A stretch of 64,000 nt of DNA from Tetrastigma voinierianum. Its lineage: Eukaryota > Streptophyta > Magnoliopsida > Vitales > Vitaceae. How positions within the stretch are numbered: position 1 is the stretch's first letter; each line of letters opens with the position of its first letter. The position numbers and the translations under genes are program-made. The notes under the pieces were generated by a model, which worked only from the letters and a program-made list of their open reading frames with translations, searched no databases and had not been told where the DNA came from. The stretch covers positions 620,001-684,000 of the forward strand of contig JAEQBH010000992.1 in assembly GCA_016808115.1 (NCBI GenBank). Direction: 5' to 3'. Positions 25,523 to 36,400 of the stretch are shown piece by piece.

Positions 25523-27980
25523 TGTAACGCCTTAAAAATAACCTAGCAATTTTATAACATGTTTAGGGTATACAATAAGTTAAATTGTATTTTTCCGGAA
25601 TTTATATTGTTAAAAAACTGATAAAACCCAGAAATTATAAAAGAATTAAGGTTAAATTGGTAAAATGTCAAAATAAGGACCCAAGGGTCATAATTGAGAA
25701 GTGTGCCAAATGGAGTTAAGGTATATTTAAGTTGAATAGCAAATGAAAAGAGAAAAGAAGGATTAAATGCAAAAATGAGAAACTAGTACAAACAACGTTT
25801 TGCCAAACAAGTGCTTCATGGTGTTTACAATAAGAACAAAATGAGGTCTTTAAATAGCATTTCTCATTCGGGGCATATCTTCACATTGAGAACTTAAGGC
25901 ACGCTTGAGAGCGAGAGGATACTAAGTCGGGGCTTTGTGCTCTCCAAGGATTTGAGCCAAACAAAGAAGAAGGAAGTGAAAAGAAAGAGATTAAAGGTAT
26001 GAAACTAACCCTAACCCCCTTTAATGTTGTGTTTGGGTTTGATGAAAACCCCAAATAGGAATAGAAGTGTTTTAAATGGTTGTAAATCAATTTTGGGATT
26101 GTTTTGGGTTAAGTCTTAAAGTGCTTTTAGGTTAGGATTGGTTTTGAGGAATTTTTTATATAAAGTAAATGTTGGGGTTTTAGGGGAGATGTTGTCGAAA
26201 TTTTCCAAAACCCATGTTTTTGTTTTGGCCATAACTTGGTCATCACTCATCCAAATTGAGTGATTTAAATTTCTGGGTAAATTAGACTTCTAGGAAAACA
26301 AATCTCCTTGAAATAAGTATATTCAAATTTATACCCCATTGGACCCAGAATTCGTCAAAGTGAGGCTTTATTTTCGGGCAAATTCTGGTTCAGTTTGGTA
26401 TAGTTTTGGTGTTTTTGAATAGTTTTGATTTTTAGGCCATAAGTTGAGTTTCACTCATCCAAATTAAGTTATTCAAATTTTTAGGTAAACTAGACTTTTA
26501 GGAGAACAAATCTCTTTTAAATAAGTGTATTCAAATTTGGACCCCATTGGACCCAGAAATTTGTCAAAGTGAAACTATATTTTTAGGCAAATTCTGGTTC
26601 TGCTTTGAAAATAGAGTAGTCCCGCTTGTTTTGAACATATCTTGAATTTCAGTGCTCTGAATTGGATGATTCCAATTTCTGAATAAAATAGATTTATAGG
26701 GGAATAATGGACTTGAAGGAAGTCATAAAATGTGGCCTATTTTGTTCCCATAAAAATTTACTCAAGGAAGTCGGCAAAACCAACCCTAAACTAGAAACCT
26801 AAATAAGCCGCCTAATATCGTTTCTTAATCAGGATGGATTAGGGTTGCGACGAGGAATCCTCGCCTAAGAACTCGGATTCCTTGATGAACGAGAGCCAAC
26901 CTTTTGGGTTTGTTCTCCATACCTCTCATTTTATTTCAAGTTTTGTGATTGTGAGTTGAAATGATTTTCAAGAAAGCTGCATATGTGATTTGTTTTAAGC
27001 GATTTGGGACAAATTGATTTTAAATGCATTGCCATAAAAATTTCATGAGCATCAAAAAGTATTTATTTGGGTATAAATGTATATACAATATTGTAAATTA
27101 CTATGACTGAGTTTTAATGCCCTTAATAGAATGTTATCCGTCATATTTAAGTTAATGATAGATTGATATACTAATAAAGGTCAAACTAGCAAAGATCATG
27201 AATGACATGAAATATAGCATACCGATCCGTAGCCTAGAAGGACCGTAAGCAGCGATTCCGTTTATCCTGTAATCAAAGAAATGCTAAATCTGCTTAAGAG
27301 AAAAATTATAAGTAAATGTGTGAAATGTATGATTTGAGTTTCGAATGAAATATTGCATATGAAATTGTATACATTGAAGTGATCAAATGATTTGCAAATG
27401 AAAGTATGTGAAATAAGCACATATATAATGTATATTGCATGGACTATTGAAATTGTTCCAAAACATTGTTCAAAAAGTCAGATATTTGTGTTTAATTGAA
27501 ATGAAAGAGAATTGCATAGAACCACTAAGCATGAAAATTGCTTAGCGCGTTGTTTTTACTACCATCGCTAGCAATCGAATGACTAGGTATAAGAGCAAAG
27601 ACCTCAGAGTTCAAGGTCATCATCAAATCGTGTGGAGTATAAGTAAACGCTCAATCTCATACATACATTTCATCCCATGACATTATTTGATCATTTTTGT
27701 AATGAAACCAAAAATGTGTAAGTTTTCATGGGAATAACATATTTGATTTATTTGTAGAGATGAACTCTGATAATGTTTTGTAAATGATAATGTTGAAAAG
27801 GCATACATGCCATATTGAATGAAAGTGTTAAGTAACAAAACGGTGGGCCCCTTTAATAGAAATAATTATGCGATATTTATTTCTACAGTATTCAAAAATG
27901 TATATATGATAAAATCGGGGTCCGTGTCCTCAGATTCGTCTCACCTTCCAAGGGTCGAGTCCGTGGTCACTGGGGCGATA
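25523..27980 (+). mobile_element. Family C solo LTR with perfect 5-bp target duplication
   Basis: Starts TGTAACGCC; its 3' end matches the family C end (AAGGGTCGAGTCC...GGGGCGATA). It is flanked by TTCAA at 25518-25522 and 27981-27985, a 5-bp duplication as made by gypsy integrases. Contains TTAAAG|GTATGA at 25991-26002 and two to three tandem 208-bp modules (units near 26227, 26435, 26640). It sits in the leader of the Reina-like element in opposite orientation. A solo LTR with an intact duplication means the interior was lost by LTR-LTR recombination. Confidence 0.85.
26227..26735. repeat. 208-bp tandem module in family C LTR
   Basis: Units begin 'ggccataacttgg' (26227), 'ggccataagttga' (26435) and a weaker one near 26640. 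Each holds 'cactcatccaaatt', 'agacttctaggaaaacaaat', 'aataagtgtattcaaatttgg' and 'cccattggacccagaa'. Reverse-oriented copies lie at 16140-16500 and 47515-47790, and one at 23640-23740 in a family B LTR. Confidence 0.8.
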
Positions 27981-27985
27981 TTCAA

Positions 27986-29060
27986 AGTAAAAAGAAAATG
28001 TACCGATAAAGAACCTTTAGGAAACCTACAATTCCTTGGCATGGTTGCAAAGGAATCAAATAAAGTGTGCAATTCTTTGATGAGGGCAAATTGATTCTAT
28101 TCTTGAAACAGTGATCAAATGAGAAGTCCTCACAACTTTGAAGGACCAAAACAACAATTGGGAAAAAAATTGATGCAATTTTGAAAACCAACAGATTGGG
28201 TTCCACAACAAAGATTGGCCCAACAGCAAAGAGAAGCCCAACATCAACCCAAATGAAGAAAAACATTGGCGTGAGCGCAGCCTAATGTTCTAATAAACAC
28301 TACTTTTGTTCGGGCCTTTTCCTCCTGCCGCAGCTGAACCAAACATGGGGATCAAAGTGAAAAAGACAACAAAATTATTCACCCTTTTTTCGGCGAAACG
28401 AGGTCAATTCCTTTAGTCTTTAGAAAATCCACATAGAATGAAGGACTTCGAGAAAACGCAACAAGCATGATACCTTTGGATTGAGATTTTCCACCTAATA
28501 TGTTGAAGAGTGGAGCCAGCCGTAAAGTAGTCAAAGACTTAAATAAGTACAACATTTAAATTTTTACTTAGAAACAAAACCTAGGTTTTCTGATCGCGCA
28601 ATCTGGAATGAAACGATGGATCGTCAAAGAGGCGCGCTTGTTGTGGGTTGCGGTCAATTTCTAGGAGGAGTAATGATCGAAAAGGGACTCGATCTTCAAG
28701 CGGTGATAGGAGATCAACGACGACTAAGGAATAGAAGCGATGAGGTTTAGGAAGGTAAAGTGGTTTCTTGCCGTGAGTTATGGGACATTAGAAAGCAAGC
28801 TCATCAATTAGTTTGGGTGGCGTCAAACAAATAATCAGGGCAAGACCAAGCAAGATGATCGAAATTATCGGAGGCGAAGGGAGGAAGCAACAGTACAGGA
28901 GGCTTAGAAGGGGAATTATTTGGTTAGAGCGGCTGTGGAATTATTATTATTATTTTTTTATTCAACAATTTGATCAAAAATTTGGAAGGCAGCGAACGAT
29001 TTGAAAGAAATAGAAACAGAACTTGAAACAAACATAAAATAACTTGATCTCTTGATGGTT
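27986..29060 (-). other. Untranslated leader of the Reina-like element
   Basis: Lies between the primer site at 29061 and the solo LTR. No gag-like reading was recognised; open frames at 27982-28266 and 28813-29004 look accidental. Confidence 0.45.
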
Positions 29061-29074
29061 ATGCTTTGATACCA
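29061..29074 (-). other. Primer binding site of the Reina-like element
   Basis: Minus strand TGGTATCAAAGCAT, three bases after the LTR end at 29078; matches the initiator Met tRNA type site except one change. Confirms minus orientation. Confidence 0.8.
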
Positions 29075-29077
29075 AAT

Positions 29078-29345
29078 TGATGTAGCTCGGCTACAAAGAA
29101 TAATAAACTTAAAAGAAAGCAAACAAAATAAACAAAATGAAGTTCTCAAGTTTTCAATATTATATCAAGTCTCCCAAAAACAATAACATAAGGTGCTATT
29201 TATAGGCACCAACAGAAAACTTTAACAGACAAATCCAAAAAGTACGATTAAATAAATAATTAATAATAATAAAAATCATCATTGAACTTGGGTTTCCTAT
29301 CTTGTTCGTCTGTGATGCGCCTTCCACTTCTATGTCCCATCGCTT
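29078..29345 (-). mobile_element. 5' LTR of the Reina-like element
   Basis: Direct repeat of 13296-13530: both hold 'ctacaaagaata', 'gaaagcaaacaaaataaac', 'aacataaggtg' and 'aataataataaaaatcatcatt'. The copies diverge after 'ttcctatct'; the true right edge lies before the CACTA words at about 29345. Confidence 0.75.
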
Positions 29346-29583
29346 TATTCTATATAGATTTACATTCATTAAATAATGGTACTTCAAATAAGTATCATTT
29401 TATTTAGATTTACTTTTTATTAAATAATGACACTTCTAATACGTACCGTGAGTAGAAAAATATTGTTCTAGATAATGATGCTTTTAATAAGAGCCATTGA
29501 ATCTAATATTATAAGTGGATCAATGATACTTTTTGAAAGCGTCAACGAATCGAGTGTCATTATTTTAAAATTTTGTAGTAGTG
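29346..29583 (-). mobile_element. CACTA-type terminus
   Basis: Read on the minus strand from 29583 it starts CACTACTACAAAATTTT, the canonical end of plant CACTA (En/Spm-like) transposons, followed by repeated AATGACACT / AAGTATCATT subterminal words out to 29346. Similar words at 13225-13295 suggest that the Reina-like element inserted into this subterminal region. No CACTA transposase was seen, so it may be a small non-autonomous copy. Confidence 0.65.
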
Positions 29584-29659
29584 GTGGATAAGAATAGAGA
29601 TAATACATAGTATGTTCTTTTATTCTACATCTAGATGCAATTTTGTTTGAGATTAAGAT

Positions 29660-30290
29660 CCAATCTATAATTTATTTAGTTTTTCTATTTTTTCTATCCA
29701 AAACAAGATATGGTAATAAAGGAAGAAACTTCTTAGTCCTATGGGTAGCTTAGAAACTTGTTCTTACTAAAAGTTTGTAATGCCTATTAGTGGCTAATTT
29801 CAAAATTAAATTGAATTGCATTTATAGTTATCAGTTAAAAGATTTTGTTTTCGAGGACAATAGGTTAATCCCAATTTATAAGCTTAAGTGATTACTACTT
29901 CCTATATTACTGTAACATGCAATGAACTTAGCATCCATGGTTGATAAAATTGTACAAGTTTGTTTCTTATTTCTCTATGAGATTGCATCATTGTTAAGCA
30001 AGAATGCATATCAAAATGTTGATTTGCATCAATCTACGTGTGCCCAATCAACATTCATATAACCCACTAAACACAATTCTTTTCTTTGATAACAAAGAGA
30101 ATAATATTAGGTTCCTTTTAATACTCAAGAATTTTTCTTTACTTATTTTCCAAAGCACTCTAGGATTTGTTTGGTAATGGTTAATCATTCCAACAACATA
30201 GCAAATGTCTAGTCTTGTGCACATCATGGTATACATTATACTTCTAACAACAATGGAGTAGGGAACATTAGTCATTTTCTTTTGGATTCA
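29660..30290 (-). pseudogene. Ty1/copia RT end and RNase H fragment
   Basis: Right to left on the minus strand: ESKRKMTNVPYSIVVRSIMY, CTRLDICYVVGMI and NHYQTNP in one frame (30275-30048), then after a shift CKSTFxYAFLLNNDAIS, KKQTCTILSTMDAKFIAC. These are conserved blocks of the copia RT end (NVPY..AVGSLMYAM, TRPDI.YAVG) and RNase H (KSTSGYVF, KKQ..ALST.EAE). No other copia domain or LTR is attached. It would encode the strand that degrades template RNA. Confidence 0.8.
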
Positions 30291-30317
30291 TTCGATTCAT
30301 TTCTTTGCTTAAGTATT

Positions 30318-31720
30318 TGTTGCTCACTTTTATACGCACAATTACTCACCGCAAGTATACAAATCGTTAAAGTAATTAAGTAGACTATCAAGTTCGGGAT
30401 GTTGAACCCACAAGGACTACATTTACCAATTACCAATATACTCTAACCCTAATGTTGTAATGGATGTCGTAATTATGGATGACCGTGAATTAACCTAATT
30501 AATCGGTGATAAATCAAATTACAGAAGCATCTCGAGTTTCCGATTTCACCTAGGTTAATCCCAATCTTAGGGTATGATAAATTCTTAAAATAACAATTCC
30601 ATATATTGAAGGTCGATTAGCCCTCCTATAATGTTGATCTCTCTGGATGTCTCAACACCCTATTCACATAGACTAGGTTATCGTGATTCTACCTTTATCC
30701 CAAATCTATGGAAAGCATTAATGTTTAGCTAACCCAAGGACCACGGAGTCGCGTGACCCTGTGGCTATGATCATCCCCAAGATTTATTCCTGATCCCATT
30801 CTCCTATCTCCTCTCAGTTTCAAGTTGAATGCATAATCATGTAGACATTGGCCAAGTGCCCACAAGTAATAAGAACTAAATAGAATACTCAATAAATAAC
30901 TGAAGTAGTACTAAAAGATTAAATCACAACCACTAAAACATTGTTCTTAACCCGGCTACATCATGGCCCTAAACAAACGAAATTAAAACATAACTAATGA
31001 AGGTTCAAAGCAAAAGCAAAAAGAGAACATAGAATTCGGAAGAATTCTAGAATTCGGATGAATTCTAGAATTCCTTCATTGTCTCCTCAAGCTTTCACGA
31101 TATCCTCTTGATTCCATTTCTTTCTTCAATTGAACCCTTTTCTTTCTTGGCTTTCCATCCTTTCAAATCACCAAATCTAGGCCTCCATAATATCCTTTTT
31201 GCATGTCTTTCCTATTCTAAATCTCCTAAGAATTAGCTCTACCGTTTTGGCTTGATTAATTTCCTTATATTTTTTGCTCTCAATGCAATTTTCGTAGTCA
31301 CTTTGAGTGGCTATGAAATTTTCGCAGTGGCTCTTAATGGCTGTGAAATTTACCAGGGGGTTTCTAACTACACTACGAAATCCTCTAGAGGCTTATCAAT
31401 TGAGTTGTGAAATTGACCAGGAACAAAATGGCTACATTGCAAAATTTTCATAGTCATTGATAATGACTACAAACTGACTGTGAAATCCTCTAGGTCCTCT
31501 TTCTTGCTTCCAAATCAGTTCTTGCTCACTCTTGGCCATGTCTTGCACATGCTATCATCCTCGGGACACTTGTACCTTGCTTCAATAGCTCAAATTCTTC
31601 ATAATGCACCTATTATCTCGTACAAATCAACAACAAGCTATAATGGAGAATATATGGTGATAAGTACTCAATTATAACTCAAAATATGTATGTGAAAACA
31701 CGTAATTTGAGCACTCATCA
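30318..31720 (-). mobile_element. Athila-type 3' LTR
   Basis: Carries the Athila-like landmarks 'accgcaagtatac', 'tagactatcaagttcgggat' near the left and '...tttgagcactcatca' at the right end, as in the LTRs at 48659 and 56187. Its right neighbour resembles the 3' untranslated part of that element. In the slot where the others have GC-rich words, it has repeated phrases around 'gtggctatgaaattttcgcag' (31295-31490). Confidence 0.6.
31295..31495. repeat. Repeated GACTGTGAAAT-like words in an Athila-type U3
   Basis: Variants at about 31310 (gtggctatgaaatttt), 31337 (atggctgtgaaattta), 31405 (gagttgtgaaattgacc) and 31470 (actgactgtgaaatcc), with the inverse 'aaaattttcatagtcat' at 31440. A low-GC counterpart of the word clusters in the other Athila LTRs. 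Confidence 0.55.
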
Positions 31721-32451
31721 CACCTCTAACCAGCTCATTAATAGTCTCTTAGCAAAGCAAGAATGAAAAATATGAATATGATGCAAGTATGATGAATGCA
31801 AAATTGGAAATTGATCTCATTATGTGCTAGTGGAATTATGATGGGAAGCCATGGTTGATTCTAAAATTGATGGTTGGTCTCTTATTTGAATGGTTGTAGA
31901 AGTCTCATTAGGTCATTCGGTTTGGTATCTCTAATGTACGAGGTCCCTCATGAATAGGCAAACAAGGCACTCTTATCCCCAAGTCTTCACTAAGACTTTC
32001 CATACCGACCTTGCTGTTAATTAACCTAATTCTCACACATAGGAAAAGGACCAAACTCCCTCCAACCAGGCTTAACTCACTTTAAATAATAGATCATACG
32101 TAGAGTAGGCTAAGAACACACCTTTTTATTTTCCTATCATATCTAAACAGTAGGATGCAATGCTAAGGAATCCTATGAGAGTGTCTAAGTAGCGGGGATC
32201 CATTGATGACTCACTACTAGTTGGTTAAGGGCATAAGACATTAAGTTCCCTTGAACTTCACCTAACAACTCAACTAACAATCAAAGACCTACTTGTGAGC
32301 TCAACCCATCTCCGTCCATGTAATGAAAGTACAGGAAGTTAATCTACTCCCAACCACTGCCAGTGGCATTGTAGACCTTGAAGGGGCTCTGACTATGCTC
32401 GAGATTCCGATCGATTCAAACTCCAATTTTATTCTTTATTTCTTTTTTTCT

Positions 32452-32482
<31 letters not shown>

Positions 32483-33230
32483 TTTAAGATTTTCTCTTTC
32501 TCTCCTCTCTCTTTCTCTTTTTAAAGCAAGAGTGTAGGTGCATCGATCTCTCAAGGTGTCCTAACACTATGGGAGCCATAGATAAATTGTTGGCAATATG
32601 ATCCTAAGTATAAAGGTGTTGGTTCCAAAGAATATGTGTAAGATTTAGGGTGGTTAGTTTGGTACTTGTTTTGCATAGAAATGTCAAGTGAAAATCAAGG
32701 TGACTCGAAGTACCAAGTCACCTACAACATGAACTCCTCAAGTACAAGATCAACTAAAACCATAATATCTTTCAAGAGACTCTGCTTTATATGCACAAAG
32801 CTTCCAACCACAATTCAATAAATGGGAAAAATTTACCCTAGCCTCAATTTTCATCATAATCCCTCCTCCTAACCAAAATATGCATTGTCCTCAATATACC
32901 AATGTGTAATCAAGAAAAAATGATAGGGGGTTAGAGATATACCGAAGATGGACTCTAAATGGCACTCAAGTGTGCGAATAAAAGTTGCTTAAAGATAAAT
33001 TATGGTAATAACAACTAAAACCAACACATTGAGATCATTAGGCAGCATCAGATAGCAAAACATCGTGGTGTGTGTGCGGGAATGTGAATTCGTAATTACA
33101 GCGGAAGCAATATAGAAATAAGGAAAGTAAAGTATAACAAAGGGTGTGTAATGATCATCCCAAAATCCTAAAATAAACCCTAAGTATCAATATGTAATCC
33201 CAAAAATAAGAACTAATTTGAGGAGGAATC
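31721..33230 (-). other. Athila-type 3' untranslated region
   Basis: Non-coding. It has the same order as 49801-51050: several hundred bases of mixed text, a region with 'gattccgatcg' (32404; 50484), then a T/C-rich stretch (32430-32520; 50520-50590). Contains (TA)13 at 32454-32478. Long non-coding 3' regions are usual in Athila elements. Confidence 0.5.
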
Positions 33231-33930
33231 AACCTCTCCTCCTAGTGGTGGTGGCATGCACCTCTCAATCTGATCCAACATACTATGGGTCCTCCCCATT
33301 TGCTTGGCAAAATGAGTCTAGAAGGTCCTAATTTCTAAGCATAGCTTCATGGGCATCGAGACTTACTGCCACAGTCGTCATGAATGACTCTTGAGAAGCT
33401 TGATTAAAGTTCATAGAGGACTGGAGGTGCTAGACATCCAATCGGTAGAGCTCAAACTTTTCCATGGTCGAAAAGCCTTGGGTATAGTGGTAGTCGATGA
33501 GTGATGGAACGTCTATGGTGGCCTGTAGTGGAGGGGGTATGTGAATTGGCTCGCCGCCCCAAGAGTGAGTCATCCCTTGGGCTTGATCATCGCCCTAAAC
33601 CTCTTATGTGTAAGCACATACTCATGTGGGGCCTCTCGATCGCCTCGGTCTAAGGTGATCCAGTCTAGCATATGGCACCCACTCAAGGGTGAACACCACG
33701 CCGCAAACCCCTCCTATCTTTTCAAGGCCGAAAATGTACCCTAACCGCAAAAATGTCACCAATAAGCAATGTGGATAGGTAGAGGATAGCTTGCATTGTT
33801 GAAGCTCCCTGCACCTTCTCCCTCTAAGATGAATGTAGCTCCATTACTAAATTTCCTCGGAAGGCATATCTATGTTGTCCGTCATGGGCCACAAGTAATT
33901 CTTTTACTTTTATGATATATTCAAACAATT
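33231..33930 (-). pseudogene. Athila 3' ORF remnant, poorly recognised
   Basis: The minus strand can be read QATIDVPSLIDYHYTQGFSTMEKF then ELYRLDVQHLQSSMNFNQA and TTVAVSLDAHEAMLRN. The heptad-like C-terminal part resembles the tail of the extra 3' ORF in some Athila elements, but I am not sure of the match. Stops are frequent upstream. Confidence 0.35.
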
Positions 33931-33973
33931 AATACAAATATAAATACGTTTTCAATACCGTAGCTCTATGCTA

Positions 33974-33986
33974 CTTGTGCTTTGAT
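33974..33986 (-). other. Primer binding site-like sequence
   Basis: Minus strand ATGGTATCAAAGC, next to a decayed LTR on its right; initiator Met tRNA type. What lies left is Athila-like, so the parent element is truncated or recombined. Confidence 0.55.
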
Positions 33987-34870
33987 ACCATTCAAATCCA
34001 ATTGCAATTTCTCATTTAAGACATATTTCAAATGCTCATTTTGTAAAGGATATTTATCTTTATGAAAATATATTTGTATATACTAATTCAACTTAAAGGG
34101 GGCCCATCATTTGGCGTGAAAAAAAAATGCTCAAAAGCAGAGACTGGATGGGCTACTGCCCATTTGAGTCACGATACAATGGATTGTATCGCGGACACGT
34201 GGTCGGGGAGGCCGCCAGCGCAGGACTCGACCACCTACACGGCGCCCACGCCCACGATACCCGCCACGGCAAGCCTACGACACAAGGAGGCCACAACACC
34301 GTTTAAACGCGCCAAGAAGGGCGTGGCGTAGCACGCTGCCACCGTTGGTGGGAGTGTGTCGCATACAAAGTTTTGTATCGCACAGATTAAGGACTCGGCC
34401 GCTGAGTTGCGGTCATGATACACCCAGATCGTGACAGCGCTGGCCCGTTATCCATGTCACAATACAAACATTGTATCGCGTGACAAGAGGGCAAAGGTTT
34501 ACCGCTGGGGGTGCGTCGCCGACACGCCCGACCACATCGCACGCGGCGCGACGCACCCGCCCACGACACGATCGAGGGCTCGTGACACCTGGCCACGGCA
34601 GGCCGGGTTCGCACATGACCGCAAGCCACCTACACAGCATCGCAATACCCGCCAAATGGGGTACGCTAGCGCGTAGTCAGGAAAACGCCAGCTAGGCTAG
34701 GTGTTCACCCGGTGCACCTAACCCGCTTTTGACTCGTTGCAATCGCTTTGAGTCACCGTTAAAGACCATGCTCACGCACACTCACAAGATTTAAAAATAA
34801 AATAATTATTTTTAAAAAATAAAATAAAATAAAATAAAAAGAGACAAAATAATTTTTTTTTTTTGCTAAA
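33987..34870 (-). mobile_element. Decayed gypsy LTR related to family C, with GC-rich core
   Basis: Segment 34060-34165 parallels 14690-14795 in the family C LTR ('atgaaaatatat', 'ggcccatcatttg', 'tgcccattt'). From 34165 to 34720 it turns GC-rich with palindromic words; from 34780 AT-rich ((AAAAT)n at 34830-34858). The right limit is arbitrary. Confidence 0.45.
34163..34480. repeat. Three spaced inverted repeats around GATACAA/TTGTATC
   Basis: Perfect stems: CGATACAAT-GG-ATTGTATCG (34172-34191), ATACAAA-GT-TTTGTAT (34363-34378), ATACAA-ACA-TTGTAT (34462-34476 approx.). Each is followed by CGC. Stems are kept while loops and flanks differ. Confidence 0.85.
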
Positions 34871-35025
34871 TATGATTTAATATATTGAATTAATTGTCTT
34901 TCATTACCTATGAATGTAAGGACATTGTGTATGAAATATTTTTCTGTATATGAATAGTGTCTCGGTCGCGATTAAACGTTGTAGATATCGTATCGACATT
35001 AACTTGCCATTCGACATGTGTGTAG
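34871..35025 (+). other. Gag leader of the plus-strand Tekay relic
   Basis: AT-rich leader. No upstream LTR or primer site was found, so the 5' end of this element is lost. The last bases, 'gacatgtgtgtag', end in TAG directly before the gag ATG (35026), like a 3' splice site. Confidence 0.45.
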
Positions 35026-35760
35026 ATGGCTAGTCGAGGGCGAGGACGTAGAGGTCGCCCACTGGTACCAGTCGTGCACCACCGCATTTGACCAAAGAGG
35101 CCTTTGTTGAGGCTGTGAGATCATGATGCCGCCATTGCAATAAAGTAGCGCAATAGCTGGGTGAGGTCCGAAAATTTCCATAGTGGTATTTGGGGGCACA
35201 TCATCCTCCGACATTCACAGTATGAGATCTCGCAATGGCTTTGGTGCGTATCATTGGTTCATGCAGCCAGAAGGTGTCGAGGCCATGGAGATTGCCTTGA
35301 TACTTGCATTCAGATCGACTAGCCACGTCTGGGCCAAAGGCGAGCCCAAGCATGCATGAATCAGAAAGACCCCAGAGACCTGGGAGGCAATGACATGGGC
35401 AGAGTTCCAGGAGCTGTTCATGGGTAAGTATTTTTCGGACACTACTCGTCACGCAAAGGCTCAGGAGTTCCTAGAGCTGAAGCAAGGGATGATGACTGTG
35501 ATGGATTATGTGGCTGGGATTCACGAGCTAGCCTGCTTAAGCACGACAGCATGGCCACTGATATGGCCAAAGTCGTGAGAGATTCGAGAATGGGCTGAAG
35601 TTGTCCAATTCCAAGGTGATAGCAGGACTTTTGCTCTATAGACATGGACTCCATGGTTAGGACAAACTCGCCATAGAGAGAGAGATCAAGGATGCACTGA
35701 GCACTCCTGGATGCGTGTTAGTAGCAAGAGTGAAGAGAGCTCACTTCTCTTCTAGTCTGG
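35026..35760 (+). pseudogene. Tekay/Del gag
   Basis: Starts MASRGRGRRGRPLVPV. After several frameshifts the clear capsid part is at 35390-35510: MTWAEFQELFMGKYF, ARHAKAQEFLELKQG-like and MTVMDYVAGIHELA (usually ..RFTELA), followed by TDMAKV.R.FENGLK in another frame. The zinc-knuckle part downstream is not readable. Frame changes occur about every 100 bp. Gag would form the particle core. Confidence 0.8.
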
Positions 35761-36400
35761 GGAAAGAAGCGTATAAGTTTCTACTTTAGCGTATAGCTTC
35801 TGGGCCACGTGATTCCAAGGCCGCGACCATCCGGCCGCATGGACAAAGTTAATGTCGTCTGGCAGATGGTGTGCTACCATTGCTAAGAATGACACAATGA
35901 GCAGGATCGCCTCTACAGACAGTGGATCTCGGGGAGCCGGGACGCCGCAGTCTCCCAGCCGGGCCAGAGGACAAGAGAGGATACAAGATATTCTCCATAG
36001 CCCGATACGTGCCGCAGGAGCCAAGACGCTTCGTGAGCCGCACAGCACCTTCCGTTACCAGCAGCGTAGAGGCCGTACCATGGGTCAAGGCAGAGAAACA
36101 AGCCTTGCATGCAAGGACATCAAGGGTTTAGGGGCGTGTCTACACCATCACACCACCGCCGAGCCGGCCAGGACAACTAGTTATACAGCACGTTTGCTAT
36201 CTTGCCTATGGCAAGAGCTTATTTGATTCTGTGCGTCACATTCATTCATTATCGTGACGCTATGACAGTCGGGGCTTAGAGGTCGAGGCCTCGGAGGAGC
36301 CCTCAGGAGTGAGTTCTCCCCTAGGGATTGTGGTGAGGATGGGGTGGGATGATATAAGCTGTGGTTGCGTAGTTAGAGATCTTGGGGATTCTACTCACAG
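35761..36400 (+). pseudogene. Decayed gag-protease linker
   Basis: Expected place of gag C-terminus and protease start. Remnants such as YGKSLFDSVRH (about 36208-36240, where plants usually have 'GAT.SFIS') suggest the protease N-terminus. Otherwise unreadable. Overlapping open frames on both strands come from high GC and frameshifts. Confidence 0.4.

Larger units (their letters stand above)
13296..29345 (-). mobile_element. Reina-like chromovirus, opened by four nested LTRs
   Basis: Terminal direct repeats (13296-13530 and 29078-29305, extending perhaps to 29345) start tgatgta(a/g)ct and share long identical runs. Inside, on the minus strand: primer site (29074-29061), gag start (25282), gag capsid part (about 21900), protease (about 21200), RT (about 18900) and integrase (14541-13800), a complete gypsy order. 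Subtracting the four inserted LTRs leaves roughly 6.8 kb, close to a normal chromovirus. The LTRs are short, as expected for Reina. All genes are broken. Confidence 0.75.

Noticed and set aside
34413..34695. Several overlapping frames on both strands
   Set aside because: GC-rich, stop-poor DNA in a decayed LTR; no frame shows protein-like composition or motifs.
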